A DNA stretch of 64,000 bases from CAWCKS01 sp963796195 (GCA_963796195.1 CAWCKS010000002.1:124001-188000); one strand, 5' to 3'; positions 19,265 through 28,491 are shown, numbered from the stretch's first letter. Made by a program: numbers and translations. Notes: generated from the sequence alone by a model not told the origin.

Positions 19265-20164
19265 ATGGCCCGTTTATGCGAAGGAAGAGTTGCAATCGTC
19301 ACTGGTGCCGGCCGCGGCGTCGGCCGCGAGCACGCGCTGATGCTCGCCGCCCACGGCGCGAAGGTCGTGGTCAACGACCTCGGCGCCAAGGTCGACGGAT
19401 CGGGCGCCGACGCCGGCCCCGCCAATGAAGTGGTCGAGCTGATCAAGAAGGGCGGTGGTGAAGCCGTCGCAAACGGCGACGACGTCTCGAGCTGGAACGG
19501 CGCCAAGAACATGATCGACCAGGCGATCAAGACTTTTGGCAAGCTCGACGTGCTGGTGAACAACGCCGGCATCCTGCGCGACCGCATGCTGATGAACATG
19601 ACCGAGCAGGAGTGGGACGACGTTATCAAGGTGCATTTGAAGGGCACATTCTGCCCGTCCCGTCACGCGGTCGAATACTGGCGCAACAAGAACAAGGAGA
19701 CCGGCAAGCCCGTCGGTGGCCGCATCATCAACACGTCGTCGACCTCGGGCCTGTTCGGCAACATGGGCCAGACCAACTACGGCGCCGCCAAGGCAGGCAT
19801 CGCCTCGTTCACGATCATCGCGGCGCGCGAGCTGCGCCGCATCGGTGTCACCGTGAACGCAATCTCGCCGAGCGCGGTGACGCGCATGACCGAGGGCCTG
19901 CGTGAGCGCACCGAGGAGCAGAAGGCGGCCGGTGATCCGAAGTGGATCGCGCCTGTCATCACCTACCTCGCCAGCGAAGAGGCCGAGGATATCACCGCGC
20001 GCGTGTTCTACATCGGCAACGGCGTGTTCTCGGTGATGGAAGGCTGGCATCGTGGCCCGCAGGCTGATCCGATCGGCGATCCGGTCAAGCTCGGGCCGGT
20101 GCTGCGCAAGATGGCGAACGAAGCCCGCCGCAATGGCGGCATGGACTCGAAGGATCTCGATTGA
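19265..20164 (+). CDS. SDR family oxidoreductase, (3R)-hydroxyacyl-CoA dehydrogenase-like
   Basis: 299 residues, longer than classical FabG. The N-terminus GRVAIVTGAGRGVGREHALMLAAHGA and VVVNDLGAKVDGSG is the signature of the dehydrogenase module of peroxisomal-type multifunctional enzyme 2 and of steroid-catabolism homologues. Catalytic Ser and Tyr are in INTSSTSGL and NYGAAKAG. The start at 19265 has GGGAAGAG 7 bases upstream. A strong terminator follows at 20196. Confidence 0.9.
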   Translation: MARLCEGRVAIVTGAGRGVGREHALMLAAHGAKVVVNDLGAKVDGSGADAGPANEVVELIKKGGGEAVANGDDVSSWNGAKNMIDQAIKTFGKLDVLVNNAGILRDRMLMNMTEQEWDDVIKVHLKGTFCPSRHAVEYWRNKNKETGKPVGGRIINTSSTSGLFGNMGQTNYGAAKAGIASFTIIAARELRRIGVTVNAISPSAVTRMTEGLRERTEEQKAAGDPKWIAPVITYLASEEAEDITARVFYIGNGVFSVMEGWHRGPQADPIGDPVKLGPVLRKMANEARRNGGMDSKDLD

Positions 20165-20195
20165 TCCTTTCGCCATCGCGGTTTTCGAATAGTGG

Positions 20196-20219
20196 AACGG
20201 CCCCTTACGGGGCCGTTTT
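20196..20219 (+). terminator. Rho-independent terminator after the SDR gene
   Basis: Perfect 9-bp stem aacggcccc/ggggccgtt with a ttac loop, followed by TTTT. It lies 32 bases past the SDR stop at 20164 and ahead of the acyl-CoA dehydrogenase start at 20318, so the dehydrogenase genes need their own promoter. Confidence 0.9.
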
Positions 20220-20317
20220 GCCGTACGGTACTGCGCCAGCCGCACAGCAATGCCGCTTGCCAAGCAAGTTCGCAGCGACGAAACTTCGGCCAATCAAAAG
20301 AACAGATTGAGGGACGC

Positions 20318-21385
20318 GTGGGAGAGAGTGATCACATCGTCGCCGATGCGGCGGAGAAAATCCTGGCTGACCTTGCCGATCCCCAAACGGTCAACAGCGC
20401 CAAGGACGACAGCTGGAAGGCGAAGCTTTGGGCGGCGCTGGAGGAGAACGGCCTGACGCTGCCGTGGGTGAGTGAGGCGCATGGCGGCGCCGGCGCGAGC
20501 CTGGCCGACGGCTTTGAGGTGCTCTCCGCGTCCGGCAAGTTCGCGCTTGCGGTGCCGCTCGCCGAAACCATGCTGGCCGGCTGGCTGCTCGCGCAAGGCG
20601 ACATCGCTTCACCCGCAGGCGCGATGTCGGTCGCGCCTGTTCATCCGAAGGACAAGATCACGCTCAACGCCGATGGCTCACTGAGCGGTCGTGCGCGTAA
20701 CGTTCCATTTGCCCGTGAGGCAAAGCATTTTGCGGTGCTCGCCCACGGCGCGAACGGTGTTGTAATTGCGCTGGTAAAGGCATCGGACGTTCGCCGCGAC
20801 GAAGACGTCAACCTCGCTGGCGAGCCGCTCGACGGCCTGATCCTCGACAAGGTCGCGCCGGAAAAGCTCGGCAAAGCGCCCAAAGGTCTTGACCAGACTG
20901 CGCTGATGCTGATGGGCGGCGTGGTGCGCTCGCTGCAGATTTCCGGTGCGTTGCAGACCATGCTCGACCGCACGGTGACGTACGCGAACGAGCGCACCGC
21001 GTTCGAGCGCAAGATCTCGAAATTCCAGGCGGTGCAGCACAACCTTGCGAAGCTCGCCGGAGAGGTCGCGGCGGCAGCCGCGGCGGCCACTTCGGCGGCC
21101 GATACGCTGAGCGGCACGCCGCCGTGGGACAACGACGCCACTTACCTCGAGGCGACCGCTGCAAAAATCCGCTGCGCGGAGGCGGCCGGCACCGGTTCTG
21201 CGATTGCGCACCAGGTCCATGGTGCGATCGGCTTCACCGAAGAGCACGTGCTGCATCGCTTCTCGTTGCGCGCGCTAGGCTGGCGCGACGATTTCGGCAA
21301 TGAAAGTTATTGGGCGGTCGAGCTCGGCAACAGAGTCGGCGCGCGTGGCGCCGACGATCTCTGGTCGCTTGTGGCATCGCGCTAA
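20318..21385 (+). CDS. acyl-CoA dehydrogenase, small/partner-subunit type
   Basis: 355 residues from the GTG at 20318 with GAGGGA just upstream; a frame extends farther up but carries no better start. It keeps the C-terminal FAD-contact region (HQVHGAIGFTEEHVLHRFS) and the RTAFERKISKFQAVQH helix. It lacks the mid-domain SEPGSGSD-type substrate segment, having a reduced AREAKHFAVLAHGANG instead. This matches the alpha2beta2 split dehydrogenases where two genes each give half of the site. The neighbour at 21405 supplies the missing part. Confidence 0.88.
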   Translation: MGESDHIVADAAEKILADLADPQTVNSAKDDSWKAKLWAALEENGLTLPWVSEAHGGAGASLADGFEVLSASGKFALAVPLAETMLAGWLLAQGDIASPAGAMSVAPVHPKDKITLNADGSLSGRARNVPFAREAKHFAVLAHGANGVVIALVKASDVRRDEDVNLAGEPLDGLILDKVAPEKLGKAPKGLDQTALMLMGGVVRSLQISGALQTMLDRTVTYANERTAFERKISKFQAVQHNLAKLAGEVAAAAAAATSAADTLSGTPPWDNDATYLEATAAKIRCAEAAGTGSAIAHQVHGAIGFTEEHVLHRFSLRALGWRDDFGNESYWAVELGNRVGARGADDLWSLVASR

Positions 21386-21404
21386 CTACGGACGGAACCA
21401 GACA

Positions 21405-22571
21405 ATGTCGTCAGCCCTCACCTTCGATCCGATCCGCCTGCCGGAATCCTGCCAGATCCTGCGCCGCGAAGCGCGCGCGTTCCTGGCCGAGGAGATCGCC
21501 AAAGGCACGTTCGATCCGAACAACCCGCGACGCAGCGAGGAAAGCTCGCACGCCAAGGAATTCGCAAAGCGCGTCGCAGCCAAGGGCTGGATCGGCATGA
21601 CCTGGCCGAAGAAATATGGCGGCCGCGAACGCAGCTTTCTCGAGCGTTACGTTCTGACGGAAGAATTTCGCGTCGCCAATGCGCCGACGCGCGTCTACTT
21701 CACCGCCGACCGCCAGAGCGGGCCGACCATCATTCGCTACGGCACCGAGAACATCAAACAGGACATCCTGCCGCGCATCGTCAAGGGTGAAATCTCGTTC
21801 TGCATCGGGATGAGCGAGCCGGGCTCCGGCTCCGATCTGTTCGCGGCCAAGACCAAGGCGACCAAGGTCGACGGCGGCTACCTGATCAACGGCACGAAAA
21901 TCTGGACCTCGAACGCACACCAATCCGACTACATGATCGGCCTGTTCCGTACCTCGCAACCGACCAAGGAAAATCGTCGTCACGGCCTGACGAATTTCGT
22001 GGTCGACATGAAGACCAAGGGCATCAGCTGCAACCAGATCCGCCAGATGAGCGGGCAGCGCGAATTCAACGAGGTCGTGTTCCAGGATGCGTTCATCCCC
22101 GATGAGTACGTGCTCGGCGAAATCGATGGCGCGTGGAAGCAGGCGACGACTGAGCTCTCTTACGAGCGCTCGGGGCCGGAGCGCTTCCTGGAGACTTATT
22201 ACGTGCTGACGGAGCTGGTACGCGCGCTCGGACCGAAACCGGATATCCGCGCCGCCGAAGGCGTGGGGCGCCTCGTGGCGCAACTGCACACGCTGCGGCG
22301 GATGTCGGTGTCAGTCGCCGGCATGCTGGAAGCCGGCAAGGAGCCGGTGGTGGAATCCTCGATCGTCAAGGACATCGGCACGCTGTGGGAGCAAGACCTG
22401 CCGTCGAAAGTGCGGACGCTGTCGGCCTTCATCGAGCAGGAGCCGGGCAACCAGCTGCCGCTTGCGAAGCGGCTGGCCTACGCCACCAAGGTGGCGCCGA
22501 AGCTGACTATCCAGGGCGGCACCACCGAAGTGCTGCGCGGCATCATCGCGCGCGGGCTCGGACTGCGCTAG
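21405..22571 (+). CDS. acyl-CoA dehydrogenase, partner of the preceding subunit
   Basis: 388 residues. It has CIGMSEPGSGSDLFAAKTKA and the FAD-binding NGTKIWTSNAHQSDYMI. Near the C-terminus GGTTEVLRGIIARGLGLR is kept. The QxxGxxG FAD-adenine loop of homotetrameric enzymes is weak here and strong in the partner at 20318, consistent with a heterotetramer. The gene begins 20 bases after the partner stop. Oxidises an acyl-CoA to a 2-enoyl-CoA, passing electrons to ETF; substrate unknown. Confidence 0.9.
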   Translation: MSSALTFDPIRLPESCQILRREARAFLAEEIAKGTFDPNNPRRSEESSHAKEFAKRVAAKGWIGMTWPKKYGGRERSFLERYVLTEEFRVANAPTRVYFTADRQSGPTIIRYGTENIKQDILPRIVKGEISFCIGMSEPGSGSDLFAAKTKATKVDGGYLINGTKIWTSNAHQSDYMIGLFRTSQPTKENRRHGLTNFVVDMKTKGISCNQIRQMSGQREFNEVVFQDAFIPDEYVLGEIDGAWKQATTELSYERSGPERFLETYYVLTELVRALGPKPDIRAAEGVGRLVAQLHTLRRMSVSVAGMLEAGKEPVVESSIVKDIGTLWEQDLPSKVRTLSAFIEQEPGNQLPLAKRLAYATKVAPKLTIQGGTTEVLRGIIARGLGLR

Positions 22572-22609
22572 AACAACACCCACAACAACGGACACATAAG
22601 GGAGTTCGC

Positions 22610-23398
22610 ATGACCACCTTCAAGGATATCGGCGTCACCAAGGCGGCGAACTTCGTCGGCCAGATCGAGATTCAGCGGCCGCCGCACAACTTCTTCGACA
22701 TGGCGCTGATCCAGCAGATCGCGACCGCGATGGAGGAGTTCGACAAGGACGACGGCGTGCGCGCCGTGGTGCTGTGCGCGCAAGGGAAATCGTTCTGCGC
22801 CGGCGCGAACTTCAATGACCCGAAGCGCGAGGAGCAGAGCACGACGGTCGGTGGCAGCCCGACCAACCATCTCTATCAGGAAGCGGTCCGGCTACTCCGC
22901 ACCAAGAAGCCCATCATCGCCGCGGTGCATGGCGCTGCGATCGGCGGCGGCCTCGGCGTTGCCTGTGCCGCCGATTTCCGCGTCACCTGCCCCGAGGCGC
23001 GCTTCGCCGCGAACTTTACGCGGCTCGGCTTCCATCCGGGCTTCGGTCTTACCGTGCTGCTGACGGAGCTGGTCGGCAAGAACCAGGCTGAGCTGTTGTT
23101 TTACACTGGCCGCCGCATCGGCGGCGAAGAAGCCACGAAGATCGGGCTTGCGAACGTCTGCGTGCTGCAGGATCAGGTCCGTGCCGAGGCGACCAAGCTC
23201 GCCGCAGAGATCGCCGAGAGCGCCCCGCTTGCGATCATCTCGACGCGCAAGACGATGCGCGGCACGCTCGCCGACCGCGTCAAGGCCGCAACCGACCACG
23301 AGCTGAAGGAGCAGACCTGGCTGCGTGGCACCGAGGACTTCAAGGAAGGCGTCAAGGCGACCAACGAGCGCCGCGTCGCGAACTGGAAGGGACGGTAG
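22610..23398 (+). CDS. enoyl-CoA hydratase/isomerase family protein
   Basis: 262 residues of the crotonase fold. The first oxyanion-hole segment is CAGANFND; the second is AAIGGGLGVACAADFR. PEARFAANFTRLGFHPGFG follows in the usual place. AAGGGAG at 22597-22603 is the ribosome site. Follows the dehydrogenase pair by 38 bases, so it likely hydrates their 2-enoyl-CoA product. One of three crotonase paralogues in the window; their specificities differ. Confidence 0.92.
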   Translation: MTTFKDIGVTKAANFVGQIEIQRPPHNFFDMALIQQIATAMEEFDKDDGVRAVVLCAQGKSFCAGANFNDPKREEQSTTVGGSPTNHLYQEAVRLLRTKKPIIAAVHGAAIGGGLGVACAADFRVTCPEARFAANFTRLGFHPGFGLTVLLTELVGKNQAELLFYTGRRIGGEEATKIGLANVCVLQDQVRAEATKLAAEIAESAPLAIISTRKTMRGTLADRVKAATDHELKEQTWLRGTEDFKEGVKATNERRVANWKGR

Positions 23399-23407
23399 GC
23401 TTTCTTT

Positions 23408-23430
23408 CCTCCCCCGCAACGCGGGGGAGG
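23408..23430. terminator. strong hairpin between convergent genes
   Basis: Ten-bp perfect stem cctcccccgc/gcgggggagg with a 3-base loop, between the enoyl-CoA hydratase stop and the VOC protein stop. There is no clear U-tract on either side, so it is a hairpin barrier or part of a repeat rather than a textbook intrinsic terminator. Confidence 0.55.
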
Positions 23431-23447
23431 ATGAGCCGAGTTCGCCG

Positions 23448-24233
23448 CTATGCCACCAGCCGGAAATTCACACCACACAGGTGGAACAAATCATCGTCGA
23501 CCTTGAGGCCGCGCGCCTTCGCTGCCTCGCGCACCCTCGCGACGCCATTGACCTTGAATACCAGGCCGCCGAGTACTTCTTTCGGCCCCTTGATGAAGCG
23601 GAAGCTGTTGTTGACGAAGCTGAGCACCGGCTCGCCGGCGGCATTCTTGCCGACGGGCACTTCGATGATTTTGGCCCAGTGCTCGGCAAGGCCAGCGGGA
23701 TCGGGGCTTTCGACCTCGAGGCCGACCAGCGCCTGCGTCGTATCCTTGCGGATGAATTTTTGCCAGTTCGGCCCGGCAACCGTGTAAGGCCCGAGAATAC
23801 CGTCGCTGTCCTGCGTACGATTGAAATCGACGAAGGCTGCGCGGCAATCGGCCGGATGCAGCTGGATGCCGAAGAACGTCGGCTTATCAATAGTGTGAGC
23901 GATGCGGACGCCGATTGCGTTCGCGTGCTCGCGACGCCGCTCAACGTCGCTTGCGGTGAAGATCACCATGTAGCCGCCATGGTAGCCTTCGACAAAGCCG
24001 TCGCGCTTGATGCGATCGAGATAGCGGCCGGCGGCGGTGCTGTCCTTCGTCGGCGCGACGACCTCGAGCAGCATGCTATCGACGGGATAGAGCACGTTCT
24101 CCAGGCCATAGGCGCCGACGGCAGGATCGCGATAGCAGATGTCCAGCCCCATGATCGCGCCGATCTCGGTTGCCACAGGCTCGAGATGCGGCGCGACAAG
24201 GCAAATCTGCTTCAATCGTAGAAAGTCAGCCAT
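23448..24233 (-). CDS. VOC (glyoxalase/bleomycin-type) family protein
   Basis: 261 residues. It starts MADFLRLKQICLVAPHL. The first domain has HLEPVATEIGAIMGLD and LYPVDSMLLEVVAP, and the second carries ALVGLEVESPDPAGLAEHWAKI, giving two betaalphabetabetabeta modules. Possible metal-binding residues are His and Glu but the pattern is not decisive. Its function in acyl-CoA metabolism is unknown; some VOC proteins are epimerases or dioxygenases. Its start is 5 bases from the stop of the enoyl-CoA hydratase at 24239, so it is co-transcribed with it. Confidence 0.78.
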   Translation of the reverse strand: MADFLRLKQICLVAPHLEPVATEIGAIMGLDICYRDPAVGAYGLENVLYPVDSMLLEVVAPTKDSTAAGRYLDRIKRDGFVEGYHGGYMVIFTASDVERRREHANAIGVRIAHTIDKPTFFGIQLHPADCRAAFVDFNRTQDSDGILGPYTVAGPNWQKFIRKDTTQALVGLEVESPDPAGLAEHWAKIIEVPVGKNAAGEPVLSFVNNSFRFIKGPKEVLGGLVFKVNGVARVREAAKARGLKVDDDLFHLCGVNFRLVA

Positions 24234-24238
24234 CAAAT

Positions 24239-25030
24239 TTACCGGTTCGCGAACACCGGCGCGCGCTTCTGCACGAAGGCCGCCGCGGCTTCCTTGTGAT
24301 CGGCGGTTTCGCCGCAGCGTGAGTGATGCAGCGCTTCGCCGTCGAAGCACTGCTCGATCGACAGCTTCTCGGCGTTGTTGATGTTCTTCTTGATGTAGCC
24401 GAGCGTAATGGTCGGACCCTTGGCGAGCTGGGTGGCAAGCTCGGTCGCGGCCTTCACCACATCGGCGTCGGGCACGCACTTCGTCATCATGCCGACCGCG
24501 GCGGCTTCCTTGCCGCTCAGGATCGGTGACAGCAGGTAGAGCTCGCGTGCCTTGGCGCTGCCGATCAGCTTGGTGAGGTAGTAGGTGCCGCCGTAGTCGC
24601 CTGACAGCCCGACCTTGGCGAAAGCAGTCGTGATCTTTGCGTTCTCGCCGACCACGCGGAGGTCGCAGGCGAGCGCCAGCGACAGTCCCGCGCCGGCCGC
24701 AGCACCTTCCACCGCGGCCACCACCGGCTTGCTCATCTCATGGAGGATACGAGAGGCCTCCATGCGGCTGCGCAAGTTGGTGTGGCGTTCCTCGAAGCTC
24801 GGCGCCTTGCGGCTCGGATCGGCCATGCCGCGGACGTCACCACCAACGCAGAACGTGCCGCCGGCGCCCTTGAGCAGCACGGCGCGAACCTCGGGATCGT
24901 CGGCCGCGCGCTGCGCGGCGTGCAACAAGCCGAGCGTGAAATCCGCGCTCATTGCGTTCTTGCGCTCGGGCCGGTTCATGGTGATGGTGAGCAGTCCGTC
25001 CTTCAGATCCTGCAGGATGACGTCCGTCAT
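24239..25030 (-). CDS. enoyl-CoA hydratase/isomerase family protein
   Basis: 263 residues of the crotonase fold: ITMNRPERKNAMSADF, GTFCVGGDVRGM, AAAGAGLSLALACDLRV, and KVGLSGDYGGTYYLTKLIG. The start at 25030 has GGAGGAAAG 7 bases upstream on its strand. The upstream open frame that reads toward 25987 is antisense to the next gene and is not real. It forms a two-gene unit with the VOC protein. Residue pattern fits a hydratase but does not exclude an isomerase or thioesterase. Confidence 0.92.
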   Translation of the reverse strand: MTDVILQDLKDGLLTITMNRPERKNAMSADFTLGLLHAAQRAADDPEVRAVLLKGAGGTFCVGGDVRGMADPSRKAPSFEERHTNLRSRMEASRILHEMSKPVVAAVEGAAAGAGLSLALACDLRVVGENAKITTAFAKVGLSGDYGGTYYLTKLIGSAKARELYLLSPILSGKEAAAVGMMTKCVPDADVVKAATELATQLAKGPTITLGYIKKNINNAEKLSIEQCFDGEALHHSRCGETADHKEAAAAFVQKRAPVFANR

Positions 25031-25258
25031 GGCTTTCCTCCAATTGGATTGTTTCTTGGGAGCGACAATGGCGCGAGTTTTCGCGGAAGGGAAACAGAAA
25101 TTGCCGTTCGCATGGGCCTTATCGAGGATTTGCATACGCCTGCGATTGCCAATCCCCGCATGGGGTCTAGGCTTGAAGCATCGAGGGGGTTGCCCCAGAG
25201 CTTGTGCCGCTTCGATTGCATCGAAATGCAACAGCGACGTTCTTGAAAGGAGAAGACC

Positions 25259-26101
25259 GTGAACCAGGCCGACGAAATTCCGCAGCATATCCTCTACGAG
25301 GTCGAAGACCGCGTCGCGAAGATTACGGTCAACCGTCCGCGCTACCGAAATAGCCAGAGCACACCGCTGCTGTTTCAACTCGATGAGGCGATCACCAAAG
25401 CCAGCAACGATCGCGGCGTCCGCGTTATCGTCTTGTCGGGCGCTGGTGACCACTGGTCGGCTGGACATGATCTCGGCACGCCCGAGCAGGTGGCGTACAA
25501 GAACGAACATGTCGAGGACGGCGTGCGCGGCTTCTTCGACCTCACCTACGGCAGCATGGTGGAGACGCACCTGCGTTGGCGCAACGTTCAGAAGCCGATG
25601 ATCTGCGCAGTTCAGGGTTACTGCATCTTCGGCGGCTGGATGGTGGCATCGACCGCCGACATCATCTTTGCGTCCGATGACGCGTTGTTTCTCGGATCGA
25701 TGTTCCAGTATTTCTCGATTCCCTACGACATCCATCCCCGTCGCGCCAAGGAAATCCTGTTTCACGGCCGCTTCATCAATGCCGAGCAGGCAAAGGAGCT
25801 CGGCCTCGTCAACCGGGTCATCCCGCGCCCCAACTTGATGGAGGAGACGATGGCCTACGCACGCGACGTTGCGCAGAACGATCCGTTCGATCTGCGCATG
25901 ACCAAGCTGGCGATCAACCAGGCGCTCGACGCGCAAGGCTTCACCGCTCACATCCACAATGCGCATTCGACCTACATCGTGCGCCACACCGGCGAGAAAG
26001 ATCCAGGTTACGCGGTCAAAGCCGCGGAGGGACGACGCAAGCCAATGGTGCAGGTCGCGCTCGAGCGCTACCAGCGCGAACAGGCACGAACCAAGGGCTA
26101 A
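25259..26101 (+). CDS. enoyl-CoA hydratase/isomerase family protein
   Basis: 280 residues with a GTG start at 25259 behind AAAGGAGA. Crotonase features: ITVNRPRYRNSQS, GDHWSAGHDLGTPEQ, and YCIFGGWMVASTADIIFA, with large aromatic residues in place of the usual small ones near the second oxyanion hole. The downstream MFQYFSIPYDIHPRRAKEI is distinct from its two neighbours, so this is a different specificity. Divergent from the hydratase at 24239. Confidence 0.9.
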   Translation: MNQADEIPQHILYEVEDRVAKITVNRPRYRNSQSTPLLFQLDEAITKASNDRGVRVIVLSGAGDHWSAGHDLGTPEQVAYKNEHVEDGVRGFFDLTYGSMVETHLRWRNVQKPMICAVQGYCIFGGWMVASTADIIFASDDALFLGSMFQYFSIPYDIHPRRAKEILFHGRFINAEQAKELGLVNRVIPRPNLMEETMAYARDVAQNDPFDLRMTKLAINQALDAQGFTAHIHNAHSTYIVRHTGEKDPGYAVKAAEGRRKPMVQVALERYQREQARTKG

Positions 26102-26135
26102 GGTACCGGCACAAGCGATCGGCGTTGGACCAGCA

Positions 26136-26948
26136 ATGGTGCGATCTCGAAGACGTCAACGCCATCGACCGTCATGCCCGACATGGTCCGTCGTCGTTGC
26201 TTTGCTGGCGCTCGGGATACGTCCCGCGCTGGCCAAGTGCGACTTCGCCGTGATCGGACAGGGCCGCGTCACTGCGGTCATCGACGAGCGGACGTTCAAG
26301 CTCGATGATGGCCAGGAGGTCAGGCTCGCCGGCGTCGAGCTTCCCGGCGCGACAGCAGCGTCCCGCCAGGATCGCGCGACGCTCGAGCAACTGCTGCTCG
26401 ATCGCGATGTGATATTGCGCGGGCCGAGCCCAAAGCCGGATCGCTACGGCCGGCTGATCGCGCTTGCCTTCGCCGGCGACGCCTCAGACACGATCCAGGG
26501 CCAGTTGCTTGACCGCGGCGCGGCCGTTTTCGCCGGCGACGTCGCCGACAGCGATAGCAAGGACTGTGCGATGGAACTCTTGGCGCATGAGGCCGTGGCG
26601 CGGCGGGCCCGGCGCGGGGTCTGGGCGGACCCGGCCGCCATAAAAAACACGGAAAGACCGGGCGATATTTTGCCGTGGATTGGGCAGTTTGTTGTCGCCG
26701 AAGGCAAGATTGCGTCGGTTCGCGAGGCTGGCGGGACCATTTATGTCAATTTTGGCCGGCGGTGGACTGAAGGCTTTGCCGTGACTATTTCGAGGCGCAT
26801 GATCCGGCGGTTCGACGCTTGGGGCATCGGCCTGAAAACGCTCGAAAACCGGACCGTGCGGGTGCGCGGCTTCGTCGAGCAGCGAACCGGACCGAGGATC
26901 GAGGCGCTCGGGCCAGGGCAGATTGAGTTGGTGGGCGACAGCAAATAA
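26136..26948 (+). CDS. thermonuclease-like (SNase fold) protein, probably exported
   Basis: 270 residues from the ATG at 26136. The Arg-rich start MVRSRRRQRHRP followed by VVVALLALGIRPALA looks like an export signal. The domain GRVTAVIDERTFKLDDGQEVRLAGVELPG matches the first strands of the SNase fold, with LLLDRDVILRG, PKPDRYGRLIALAF and AHEAVARRARRGVWAD in the usual order. It is a distinct paralogue of 8332-9075. Starts 34 bases after the hydratase stop. Nuclease activity unproven. Confidence 0.78.
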   Translation: MVRSRRRQRHRPSCPTWSVVVALLALGIRPALAKCDFAVIGQGRVTAVIDERTFKLDDGQEVRLAGVELPGATAASRQDRATLEQLLLDRDVILRGPSPKPDRYGRLIALAFAGDASDTIQGQLLDRGAAVFAGDVADSDSKDCAMELLAHEAVARRARRGVWADPAAIKNTERPGDILPWIGQFVVAEGKIASVREAGGTIYVNFGRRWTEGFAVTISRRMIRRFDAWGIGLKTLENRTVRVRGFVEQRTGPRIEALGPGQIELVGDSK

Positions 26949-26974
26949 CAGTTGTTCTTCTCGGAAAGCGGGTG

Positions 26975-28471
26975 ATGGCCGCGGAAGGGCGTTGGGGACT
27001 TCAGATTTCAGCTGGAATGCGCCGGGCGCTTGGCGTCGCGGCGCTTTTCGTGCTTGGGGTTTCACTCGCCGCCTGCGGCGACATGAACCGCTTTGCGATG
27101 GCACCTGCGCCGCAGGCAACGACGCCGAAGCCGGCGCGTCTGCTGATGTCGCCGACGCCGGCCACCGAAAAAGAGCACGACCGGATTCTTGCCGCCTATG
27201 GCGGCGCCTATGACGACCCGACGCTGGAAGAACTGATCACCAAGACCGTCAACCGGCTGGTCGCGGCTTCGGAACGACCCGACCTCGCCTACAAGGTCAC
27301 GATCCTGAACTCCTCCGCCGTGAACGCCTTCGCGCTGCCGACCGGCCAGCTTTACGTCACCCGCGGCTTGGTCGCGCTCGCGACCGACACATCTGAACTC
27401 GCCTCCGTGCTGTCGCATGAGATGGCGCACGTGATCGCCAAGCACGCGACGATCCGCGAGGAGCAGGTCAAGCAGGCTGCCATCGTCAGCCGCGTGGTCA
27501 GCGATATGGGCAACGATCCCGACCTCACCGCGCTGGCGCTGGCCAAGTCGAAGCTGACACTGGCGAGCTTTTCGCGCGCCCAGGAATTTGAAGCCGACGG
27601 CATCGGCGTCGGCATTTCCGCCCGCGCCGGCTTCGACCCCTACGGGGCTTCGCGTTTCCTGACCGCGATGGAGCGGAGCGCAGCGCTAAAGGCTTCGCGC
27701 AACACGACCGACCCGCGCACCCAGGATTTCCTGTCCTCGCATCCGGCGACCCCCGACCGCATCCAGAACGCACAGGCCAACGCGCGGCAGTTTTCCGCGC
27801 CCGAAGGCGGTGAGCGTGACCACGAAGCCTATCTCGCCGCGCTCGACGGCATGATCTATGGCGAAGACCCGAGCGAGGGCTTCGTCCGCGGCCGCCGCTT
27901 CCTGCATCCAAAACTCGGCTTCACCTTTACCGCGCCTGACGGCTTCACCCTCGACAACACGGCGCAGGCGGTGATCGGCGTGCGCGAGGGCGGCACGCAG
28001 GCGATGCGGTTCGACGTCGTGCGCGTTCCCGCCGAGCAGTCGCTCGGCGATTACCTGACGTCAGGCTGGATGGACGGCGTCGACAAGGCCACTGTCGAAG
28101 ACGTAACCATCAACGGCTTTCCGGGGTCCACCGCGGTTGCGCGCGGTGACGATTGGCAGTTCCGCATCTACGTGCTGCGCTTCGGCAGTGACGTCTATCG
28201 TTTCATCTTCGCGGCCAAGACCAAGTCTGAAGGCGATCGCAGCTTTCGCGAATCCGTCAATTCGTTCCGCCGCCTGACGCTGGCAGAGATCCAGTCGGCC
28301 CGGCCGCTGCGGCTGAAAGTGATCACGGTGCAGCCCGGCGATACCGTCGAATCGCTCTCGCACCGGATGGCGAGCGTCGACCACCAGCTCGAGCGCTTCC
28401 GCGTGTTGAACGGGCTCGATGCCCGCGGCGCGATCAAGCCGCGCGACCGCGTCAAGATCGTGGTCGACTAG
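26975..28471 (+). CDS. M48-family metalloprotease lipoprotein with C-terminal LysM-like domain
   Basis: 498 residues. The lipobox LAAC (Cys34) puts it in the envelope. HEMAH (zinc-binding His148 and His152, Glu149) is the HExxH active site; the third ligand is the Glu in QEFEADGIG. The last 50 residues (VQPGDTVESLSH to RDRVKIVVD) match a LysM module, which binds peptidoglycan. An alternative start at 27017 would give a shorter signal. Likely an envelope quality-control protease of the BepA/YfgC type. It ends at a two-way terminator shared with carD. Confidence 0.9.
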   Translation: MAAEGRWGLQISAGMRRALGVAALFVLGVSLAACGDMNRFAMAPAPQATTPKPARLLMSPTPATEKEHDRILAAYGGAYDDPTLEELITKTVNRLVAASERPDLAYKVTILNSSAVNAFALPTGQLYVTRGLVALATDTSELASVLSHEMAHVIAKHATIREEQVKQAAIVSRVVSDMGNDPDLTALALAKSKLTLASFSRAQEFEADGIGVGISARAGFDPYGASRFLTAMERSAALKASRNTTDPRTQDFLSSHPATPDRIQNAQANARQFSAPEGGERDHEAYLAALDGMIYGEDPSEGFVRGRRFLHPKLGFTFTAPDGFTLDNTAQAVIGVREGGTQAMRFDVVRVPAEQSLGDYLTSGWMDGVDKATVEDVTINGFPGSTAVARGDDWQFRIYVLRFGSDVYRFIFAAKTKSEGDRSFRESVNSFRRLTLAEIQSARPLRLKVITVQPGDTVESLSHRMASVDHQLERFRVLNGLDARGAIKPRDRVKIVVD

Positions 28472-28491
28472 CCTGATCCGACGCGCGCAAC

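Noticed and set aside
25031..25987. Extension of the 24239-25030 hydratase up to 582 codons
   Set aside because: The extension is antisense to the hydratase at 25259, and a strong ribosome site exists at the shorter start.
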